A stretch of 64,000 bases of DNA. Origin: JARBUG01 sp035628915 (GTDB lineage Bacteria > Bacillota > Sulfobacillia > Symbiobacteriales > Symbiobacteriaceae). The DNA lies in contig DASPIW010000036.1 of assembly GCA_035628915.1 (NCBI GenBank), positions 1 through 64,000 of the forward strand. The letters run 5' to 3'. The notes beneath the pieces were generated by a model. That model worked only from the letters and a program-made list of their open reading frames with translations. It did no database searches and was not told the origin of the DNA. This document shows positions 59,072-64,000 of this stretch, one piece after another. Both the position numbers and the translations under genes were made by a program. The first letter of the stretch is position 1. Every line of letters begins with the position of its first letter.

Positions 59072-59500
59072 TCATGCGGTGATGGCCGACAAAATCTCGT
59101 CCGTTCCCGGCATGCCTTCCTTGGCCCAGGCGACCTTCCCTTGTCGATCCACGACGAAGACGGATCGCTTGATGCCGCCCAGGGCGTTCAGCGCGCCGTA
59201 GGCCGCTGCCACTTTCTTGTCGGCGTCGACGGCGATGGGGAACGGGAAGCCGAACTTCTCGGCCCAGCGGGCGTGTGAGGCCAGACTGCCGGGATTGACG
59301 GCCACAACTTTGGCACCTGCTGCTGCGTATTGGTCGGCCGCGTCACGCGCGGCGCTGAGCTGCCGGTTTCAGCCAGGGGTGTTGTCTTTGGGGTAGAAAA
59401 TGAGGACGGCATGCGCTTCCCCCCGGAGCGAGGACAGGGTAAACGGACCCTGTGTACTCTCCAGGGTGAAGTCCGGCGCTGTTTCACCAGGTTGAATCAT
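59072..59500 (-). CDS. Peroxiredoxin (Bcp type), probable selenoprotein
   Basis: 142 residues if the in-frame TGA (59369-59371) is read as selenocysteine 44. The frame is otherwise unbroken: MIQPGETAPDFTLESTQG, VLIFYPKDNTPG, then TGA, then NRQLSAARDAADQYAAAGAK and on to VFVVDRQGKVAW. In Bcp peroxiredoxins the catalytic cysteine stands exactly here (KDNTPGC-T-x-Q, then R-D). A hairpin that fits a bacterial SECIS lies 15 nt after the UGA (59337-59353). ATG 59498-59500 follows AGGAGG. Role: reducing hydroperoxides. The alternative is a nonsense mutation or sequence error of a TGC/TGT codon. Confidence 0.8.
59337..59353 (-). promoter_or_regulatory. SECIS-like hairpin
   Basis: Perfect stem GCCGCG/CGCGGC (59348-59353 with 59337-59342) with loop CGTGA, starting 15 nt and reaching the loop 21 nt after the in-frame TGA. 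Bacterial SECIS elements lie within the coding region at this distance and carry a G among the first two loop bases, as here. Confidence 0.6.
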
Positions 59501-59820
59501 CCGCGGTCGCCTCCTGCGCAGAGAAACGGTACATTTTGGTTTCGCTTTATTCGTTCGCGAATCCTGCCGTCCCCATGCGCCGGAGCGAGCTAAGCGGGAC
59601 TCCGGTGGCGGCATAATGGCACCCATCGAGACGACTGCTGGCCCATGAGCATCGGAGCGGGTAGTTCAGGATTCACAGTCGGGGCTGCGCGCCCGGAGCG
59701 GAGCGAGGACGCCAGACCCGACGAGAATCATTACAAGGATAGGCCGCTCCGCCGCGACGAGGCCCCCAACCGGAGCAGGCATACCCAGTGGAAAGCCATT
59801 AGGCAGCACGCGGGCGAAAC
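59501..59820. other. 320-bp intergenic region, unexplained
   Basis: Lies between metX and the peroxiredoxin gene. One minus-strand frame is open (to 59626 and 59666-59872) but gives Arg/Pro-rich peptides without a ribosome site or known similarity. GC-rich motifs such as CCGGAGCGAGC and CCCGGAGCGGAGCGAGG recur. No tRNA, terminator or clear promoter was found. It could hold a decayed gene. Confidence 0.4.
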
Positions 59821-60945
59821 CTAGTGCATCTCCTCGCAGCGCAGGAAGCGGGTGATTGGCTCGGTGAGCCACTTGCAGTCCTGCAGGGCGCCGGTGTGGC
59901 CATTCTCCGACTCCAGGGGGGAGACGACCGCCTGTCCGCCATGCTGCCTGATCAACCCGGCCAGTATGTGAGAGTTCTCAGGCGGGAAGAGCAGGTCGCC
60001 GACCACCGGCACCAACAGCAGCTTGGCCCGAATCATCTGGGCTGCAACCTCAATGCCCCGGTTGGCGTACCCGATGTCGTGCAGCAGCGCTGCCCGGGCG
60101 GTATAGATAAAGTGGTTGGCGTCAAATTCGCGAGCCCGGTCTCTTGCCAGTTGCTCCATGCCGGCCTGAAAAGCGAAGCGGCCACTTCGATCGCTCCGGG
60201 GATGCATGGAGCCCTGGGCAGTCTTGCGCTCCCAGCGGTCGGCGATCCAGCCGTCGCTGCGCACCAGGGTGGCAAGCAGGAAGGCGGCACGCGCCAGTCC
60301 GTCAGACGGGCCGTTGCCATCGTAATACTGCCCGCCTTTGTAATCCGGATCAGCTTCAATGGCGTCGATTCCCGCCTGGCAGACGGCCAGGGAGAAGATC
60401 GGCGGCGCCTGATGGGCGGTTGCCACGGCGATCACCTTGTCAACCATATCGGGATAGGTAACGGCCCACTCCAACGCCTGAAATCCTCCCGTACCCGGAC
60501 CGGCCACGCAGACGAGCCGCTCAATGCCCAGCGAAGTGATGAGCTGGTACTGCAGGCGGACGTTGTCGCGCATGGTGATCTGCGGGAAGTCGGGGCCCCA
60601 CGGACGCCCAGTTTCCGGGTTGATGGTGGCAGGCCCGGTTGTCACCACCAGCGGGCTGTGGGTTCGGAGATTGCAGAGTGCATCGACCGCCACCACGAAA
60701 AACCGATCGGTGTCGAAAGCCTTGCCCGGGCCGATGAGCGGGTCCCACCACCCGGGGGACGGATCGTCCGCGCCGTAACGGCCCGCAGCGTGGCTGCTGG
60801 CGCTAAACGGGTGGCAGACCAGGATGGCATTGTTGCGGGCTGCATTGAGCCGGCCGTAGGTTTCATAGCCCACGGTTGCGGGAATCGACCGGGCTATGTC
60901 CAGGTCCAGCTTCGGCGAGTGAAAGAGGTGTTTTTGCACGAACAA
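59821..60945 (-). CDS. metX: Homoserine O-acetyltransferase-like alpha/beta hydrolase
   Basis: 374 residues matching MetX in length and layout: VGYETYGRLNAARNNAILVC, CHPFSASSHAAGRY, DPLIGPGKAFDTDRFFV, LGAC-like NLRTHSP, and late VVGDLLFPP (acid) and ENGHTGAL (histidine). MetX makes O-acetylhomoserine for MetY. However, the nucleophile elbow reads GPGTGG where MetX has GGSMGG: the serine position is Gly, with Thr next to it. The enzyme may use Thr, be altered in activity, or be a paralogue. The start TTG 60943-60945 has GGAGG 9 nt upstream, buried in a hairpin (60956-60989). Confidence 0.82.
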   Translation of the reverse strand: MFVQKHLFHSPKLDLDIARSIPATVGYETYGRLNAARNNAILVCHPFSASSHAAGRYGADDPSPGWWDPLIGPGKAFDTDRFFVVAVDALCNLRTHSPLVVTTGPATINPETGRPWGPDFPQITMRDNVRLQYQLITSLGIERLVCVAGPGTGGFQALEWAVTYPDMVDKVIAVATAHQAPPIFSLAVCQAGIDAIEADPDYKGGQYYDGNGPSDGLARAAFLLATLVRSDGWIADRWERKTAQGSMHPRSDRSGRFAFQAGMEQLARDRAREFDANHFIYTARAALLHDIGYANRGIEVAAQMIRAKLLLVPVVGDLLFPPENSHILAGLIRQHGGQAVVSPLESENGHTGALQDCKWLTEPITRFLRCEEMH

Positions 60946-60955
60946 GAGCAGATTC

Positions 60956-60989
60956 GCCTCCCGAGACTGAGTAGTTCAGTACGGGAGGC
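60956..60989 (-). promoter_or_regulatory. Hairpin hiding the metX ribosome binding site
   Basis: GCCTCCCG (60982-60989) pairs perfectly with CGGGAGGC (60956-60963), which contains the metX Shine-Dalgarno; inside, ACTGA/TCAGT (60966-60970 with 60976-60980) extends the stem. It lies between the nth stop and the metX start and would block translation unless opened. Confidence 0.65.
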
Positions 60990-61018
60990 AAAAATCCTGT
61001 ATTTTGACGGTTCGGATC

Positions 61019-61705
61019 TTACTGGGAAGCGGCTTTCCCGGCCTTGGCAGCCTTTTTTGGCGGCTGCTGGGTTGCCCCCAGATCGAACTTGCAGTGCTCC
61101 TGCAAGGGACACTCATTGCAGCGTGGCTTGCGGGCGTCGCAGACCTGCCGGCCATGATGGATCAGCCAGTGGTGTGCCTGACTCCATAGCTCACGGGGAA
61201 TCCGATTCATCAGCTGCTCTTCGGTTTTTTCCGGCGTGTCGGCTTCGACCAGGCCGAGACGGTTGGCGACCCGGAACACGTGCGTATCCACGGCGATGGC
61301 CGGAACGCCAAAAGCGTTGGAGAGGACGACGTTGGCCGTCTTGCGGCCGACGCCGGGCAGTTCGATAAGCTCTTCCATGGTGTGCGGCACCTCACCGCCG
61401 TGCTTGTCCAGCAAGAGGCGGCAGGCTGCGTGTATGTTCTTCGCCTTGGATTGCCAGAGTCCGCAGTCGCGGATCATCTCGCCGATCTGGTCCGGAGTCA
61501 GCGGGGTAAAGTGCTCCGGGCGATTGTACGTAGGGAAGATGCGGGCCGTGACGATGTTGACGCGGGCGTCGGTGCACTGGGCGGAAAGCACGGTCGCGAT
61601 CAGCAGTTCAAACGGCGTTGTGTGGTTCAAGGCGCATTTGGCGTCAGGGTACATATGGGCAAGGGCGTCAAGGATCTGCTTGACGGGAACCTTTCTGGCT
61701 GCCAA
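61019..61705 (-). CDS. nth: Endonuclease III
   Basis: 228 residues. DNA glycosylase/AP lyase for oxidised pyrimidines. Marks: LLIATVLSAQCTDARVN, helix-hairpin-helix LPGVGRKTANVVLS (catalytic Lys), VDTHVFRVANRLGL (catalytic Asp), and a 4Fe-4S motif C-x6-C-x2-C-x5-C (CDARKPRCNECPLQEHC). A C-terminal Lys/Ala tail extends about 15 residues. The start is TTG 61703-61705 after GAGGTGAAG. metX follows 73 nt downstream. Confidence 0.97.
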   Translation of the reverse strand: MAARKVPVKQILDALAHMYPDAKCALNHTTPFELLIATVLSAQCTDARVNIVTARIFPTYNRPEHFTPLTPDQIGEMIRDCGLWQSKAKNIHAACRLLLDKHGGEVPHTMEELIELPGVGRKTANVVLSNAFGVPAIAVDTHVFRVANRLGLVEADTPEKTEEQLMNRIPRELWSQAHHWLIHHGRQVCDARKPRCNECPLQEHCKFDLGATQQPPKKAAKAGKAASQ

Positions 61706-61798
61706 TCGACTTCACCTCATGCGGTAGTCAGTTCGACGTTTGAGGGGCGCAACCCTGGCAGCTGAAAGCCCCAACTATTTGGCAGTGGAGGGTGACGC

Positions 61799-62524
61799 AT
61801 GGCAGACGAGCTTCAGGGCATCGTCGCTGGACTGCGCAGCGCCGAAGCGGCCATCCGGCTCTCGGCAGCAGCAGCCCTTGAGGAGGCATTGAAAGAGGAA
61901 GTCGAGCGCGGCCGGATGACGTGGGACGATGTGGTTGCGGCCGTGCTGCCGGAGTTGGTCGCCGGCCTGGGCGACGCCGGCAAGGGGGTACAGGTCCACG
62001 CAGCAAACTGCCTGGAGTTCCTCAGCTACCATTCGCCCGCCGTGCTGCCGGCCTTGCGGGCGGCGCTGGCCGGGCCGGACCGGTGGCGGGCATGGGGGGC
62101 GGCCCTGGTGGGCGCCCGCCTGGGGCTCTGGTGTGCGGAGATGGGGCCGGCCCTGCAGGAGGCGATGGGCGCTGCGGACCGGGATGTGCGCTGGGCCGCG
62201 GCGGGCTGCTGCCTGCAGTTAGGGCGCCGGCACGGTGAGGCAGTAGCGGCGGCGAAGGGCGCCCTGCTGGGTGCTAACCCGCTGGCCCGGAAGATGGGGG
62301 CCTATTGCCTGGGCGCCATGGGCCAATATGCGGATGTCGAAGCCGATCTGGCGGGTCGGCTGGACGATGCGGAACGGGATGTACGCCGGGCTGTGATTCT
62401 GGGCATCGACAAGCTGCCCCGGGTGTCGGAGCGGGTGCAGGCCCGCATCGCCGCCATGCGCGGCGATCCTGATGAGTATGTGCGCCGGACGGCCGCTGCC
62501 GTGGCTGCCAAGTTCGGCCGATAA
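61799..62524 (+). CDS. HEAT-repeat protein
   Basis: 241 residues, almost wholly alpha-helical HEAT/armadillo-like repeats: SAEAAIRLSAAAALEEAL, DAGKGVQVHAANCLEFLS, DRDVRWAAAGCCLQLG, LARKMGAYCLGAMG, AERDVRRAVILGIDKLP, DPDEYVRRTAAAVAAKF. Such repeats bind proteins or act as lyases on phycobilins; here a general scaffold is likely. ATG 61799 follows GGAGGGTGA. A terminator follows at 62549-62582. Confidence 0.85.
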   Translation: MADELQGIVAGLRSAEAAIRLSAAAALEEALKEEVERGRMTWDDVVAAVLPELVAGLGDAGKGVQVHAANCLEFLSYHSPAVLPALRAALAGPDRWRAWGAALVGARLGLWCAEMGPALQEAMGAADRDVRWAAAGCCLQLGRRHGEAVAAAKGALLGANPLARKMGAYCLGAMGQYADVEADLAGRLDDAERDVRRAVILGIDKLPRVSERVQARIAAMRGDPDEYVRRTAAAVAAKFGR

Positions 62525-62548
62525 GGATCCATGCACGACTCGCCTGGG

Positions 62549-62582
62549 CGGCCGCATGTCGTTTGCATGCGGCCGATTTTTT
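62549..62582 (+). terminator. Terminator of the HEAT-repeat gene
   Basis: Perfect 10-bp stem CGGCCGCATG/CATGCGGCCG with 7-nt loop and a T6 run. Confidence 0.92.
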
Positions 62583-62618
62583 GCCCGTCTGGGTTCACCG
62601 GTGGAACCAGTCTTGCTT

Positions 62619-62648
62619 TTGAACCTTCTAAATGTCTAGAAGCATCAA
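62619..62648. promoter_or_regulatory. 30-bp interrupted palindrome
   Basis: TTGA-N2-CTTCTA-N6-TAGAAG-N2-TCAA, exactly symmetric, upstream of the membrane protein genes at 62632-63632; a likely regulator site. Confidence 0.5.
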
Positions 62649-62871
62649 TTATGCAGGCGGGAAGTGGGCCGCGGTGATCCGCACCCTTGGCACGGTTTTC
62701 GAAGCCCTTCACCTGATCGTTGCACTGATTGTGGTCGTCAACGGTGCCATTCTGCTAAGGCGCAGGTATTGGGGTACTCGCCGGGCTGCTTGCCTGGGCG
62801 CTGTGATAGCCCCGGCAGAAGCAAGTCGGCCGTCCCGGGAGTCTTACGACCGAGGAGGTGCTTCGACCTGA
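62632..62871 (+). CDS. Small single-helix membrane protein (uncertain)
   Basis: A 79-codon frame with one hydrophobic helix (LHLIVALIVVVNGAILL) followed by an Arg-rich turn (RRRYW). Its stop TGA shares a base with the ATG of the next gene (62871), which suggests translational coupling. The first ATG has no ribosome site and sits inside the palindrome; GTG 62674 may be the true start (65 residues). Doubtful but coding is plausible. Confidence 0.4.
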   Translation: MSRSINYAGGKWAAVIRTLGTVFEALHLIVALIVVVNGAILLRRRYWGTRRAACLGAVIAPAEASRPSRESYDRGGAST

Positions 62872-63632
62872 TGAATGGACCGTTAAGTCTCGGCTGGGCG
62901 GCGTTAACTCGGTACCCGGTGCTGTTCGTGATCCCGGTAATCTGGGAGTTGGCAGCCAGCACGCTGGTGCGGCTGTTGCTCGGTCCGGCGCAAGCCGCGG
63001 CGGGCAGGAACTTTACTGTGAAGTTCCTGCTGCCACCCTCGCTCCCGGCCGGGGCGGAGTTGATCGGCCAGGGTAATAAGCTCGGGGCGAATCAAGCAGG
63101 AGTGTTATCCATCCTGCTTGCATTTCTGGCGCTGATGGCCAGCGCATTTGTCACCGCAGGCTACCTGCACCTGCTGCAAGGGGCGCTCCGGGGCACCGCC
63201 CCCACGTGGGAGCAGTTTGTGCAAGGGGTGAACCGGTTCGGCGGCCGCCTGCTGCAGTGGCACCTGTTGCTGGGCGCCGTGCTGCTGGTAACCGGCCTGG
63301 TGGCGGTTGCCCTTGGCCCGGTGGGCATCATCCTGCTGATTGCGCTTCTGCTCGCGGCCATTTTCTTATTCCTGGTGGAATGGCTGATCGTTGTGCAGGA
63401 CATGAGCCTGGGCGAAGCGCTGTCGGCCAGCCCGGGCTGGGTGCGTGGGCGGTTTGGCGATCTCTTTCCCATCGCCCTCGTCTCTGTGGGGCTTTCCGCG
63501 GGGCTCTCCCTCCTCCTGAGCGGAACCGGGTTGAACTCGATCCTCCTGGCCAGCCCGCTGTGGGGCTGGTTCGGCACCTGGCTCGCCCTGGCCGTCACTG
63601 CCGTGGTGGCCGGACCGCGGTATGGGTTCTAG
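62871..63632 (+). CDS. Polytopic membrane protein, unknown
   Basis: 253 residues with about five or six membrane helices. Looks like a DUF-type permease-like protein with GALRGTAPTWEQFVQGVNRF and LVEWLIVVQDMSLGEALSAS; the pattern of amphipathic loops between helix pairs resembles glycerophosphoryl-diester/YesL-like membrane domains, but I do not assign a family. ATG 62871 has AGGAGGTG 10 nt upstream. A terminator follows at 63675-63718. Confidence 0.75.
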   Translation: MNGPLSLGWAALTRYPVLFVIPVIWELAASTLVRLLLGPAQAAAGRNFTVKFLLPPSLPAGAELIGQGNKLGANQAGVLSILLAFLALMASAFVTAGYLHLLQGALRGTAPTWEQFVQGVNRFGGRLLQWHLLLGAVLLVTGLVAVALGPVGIILLIALLLAAIFLFLVEWLIVVQDMSLGEALSASPGWVRGRFGDLFPIALVSVGLSAGLSLLLSGTGLNSILLASPLWGWFGTWLALAVTAVVAGPRYGF

Positions 63633-63674
63633 CCGGGCACGCTGGCGAAGGCCAACAGTGGGGCAGCAAAATCA

Positions 63675-63718
63675 AGAGCCGGTTGCCACCCAACTGATGG
63701 GCGGCACCGGCTCTGTTT
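63675..63718. terminator. Bidirectional terminator
   Basis: AGAGCCGGT/ACCGGCTCT stem (63675-63683 with 63706-63714) extended by TGCC/GGCG, then GTTTTCC; between the convergent membrane protein and panE genes. Confidence 0.75.
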
Positions 63719-63737
63719 TCCGTGTAGCGCCAGTCCG

Positions 63738-64000
63738 CTACTTGGGCTGGTGCATCTTGAGGAGGGCGTAGATTACATCCATGACCGGCGTGGCTGCGCC
63801 GAGCTTGCGGCCCAACCGGCAGACTGTCCCCTGCAGGGTTTCGACTTCCAGCCGGCGCCCCTTTTCCAGGTCGACCAGCAGCGAAGCCTTGAGACCGGCG
63901 CCCAGGCCCTTGGCCTGCTCATACAGCTCGTCCGCCAGGGCCACCGGCAGGTTGACTCCCTCCGCCCTACCCACGGCAACGACTTCGGCGGCCAGCTTGC
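63738..64000 (-). CDS. panE: 2-dehydropantoate 2-reductase, C-terminal part (cut by window edge)
   Basis: The last 87 codons of a ketopantoate reductase-like (ApbA/PanE) gene; the rest is beyond position 64000. Marks of the C-terminal domain: KASLLVDLEKGRRLEVETLQ then GTVCRLGRKLGAATPVMDVIY. PanE reduces ketopantoate with NADPH in pantothenate synthesis; homologues of unknown substrate are common, so the symbol is provisional. Confidence 0.82.
   Translation of the reverse strand, partial: KLAAEVVAVGRAEGVNLPVALADELYEQAKGLGAGLKASLLVDLEKGRRLEVETLQGTVCRLGRKLGAATPVMDVIYALLKMHQPK

Noticed and set aside
59072..59500. Two separate peroxiredoxin fragments or a pseudogene
   Set aside because: Both parts are in the same frame, the only break is TGA at the catalytic site, and the rest is well conserved; selenocysteine explains this better, though a sequence error is not excluded.
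59666..59872. 68-codon minus-strand frame between metX and the peroxiredoxin
   Set aside because: Starts inside metX in another frame, no ribosome site, no family resemblance.
1..64000. CRISPR arrays, insertion sequences, prophage, tRNA genes
   Set aside because: Looked for regular short repeats, transposase or integrase motifs and cloverleaf sequences by eye; none seen.

Overview
The window looks like a chromosomal segment of a high-GC Gram-positive bacterium of the Firmicutes, most like Symbiobacterium and its relatives. This is inferred from gene content (NrdR with a B12-dependent NrdJ, YaaR, MocR, SfsA, an NADH-module-less complex I, tungsten aldehyde oxidoreductase), AGGAGG-type ribosome binding sites, and many GTG/TTG starts. 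No rRNA, tRNA, CRISPR array or insertion sequence is visible. The left edge is the promoter and leader of an rRNA operon that continues off the window. Most genes are on the minus strand.

Layout. 1-365: tandem rrn promoters and leader. 0.4-8 kb: a soluble chemoreceptor fused to an oligopeptide-binding domain, an NhaC antiporter, an oligopeptide-binding lipoprotein, a lamin-tail protein and a MocR regulator. 8-15.5 kb: a 2Fe-2S protein, DUF2797, AmrS-type radical SAM enzyme, nrdR-nrdJ behind a promoter carrying NrdR-like boxes and three DnaA boxes, a sirtuin and an XRE-like protein. 15.6-26.3 kb: a complete-looking type IV pilus assembly cluster (pilB, pilT, pilC, pilA, four minor pilins, pilM, pilN, pilO). 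One minor pilin is fused behind the zinc-binding N-terminal domain of a prepilin peptidase. 26.4-34.3 kb: small proteins, sfsA, tungsten aldehyde:ferredoxin oxidoreductase with a MoaD-like protein, AlaX, HD-GYP protein, methyltransferase and a CPA2 antiporter. 34.4-45.3 kb: an 11-gene nuo operon (B-A-C-D-H-I-J-K-L-M-N, no E/F/G) from one strong promoter. 45.6-58.4 kb: alcohol oxidase, HAD phosphatase, XRE regulator, pfkA, D-amino acid transaminase, lipoprotein, patatin, membrane protein, a cytosolic chemoreceptor and metY. 58.6-64 kb: YaaR, a peroxiredoxin whose catalytic cysteine codon is an in-frame TGA, metX, nth, HEAT-repeat protein, membrane protein and the end of panE.

Most notable points. 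(1) Positions 59072-59500 read as a selenocysteine peroxiredoxin: UGA sits exactly at the peroxidatic position and a SECIS-like hairpin follows. (2) The gene at 20616-21458 joins a prepilin-peptidase zinc domain to a cleavable pilin. (3) The gene at 369-2747 joins a membrane-less chemoreceptor signalling domain to a solute-binding domain that normally lives outside the cell. (4) The nrdR promoter combines NrdR-like and DnaA sites. (5) metX has its Shine-Dalgarno buried in a hairpin and lacks the usual serine in its nucleophile elbow. Starts were moved inward where an upstream Shine-Dalgarno clearly favoured a later codon. All functional calls are by reading motifs; no database search was possible.
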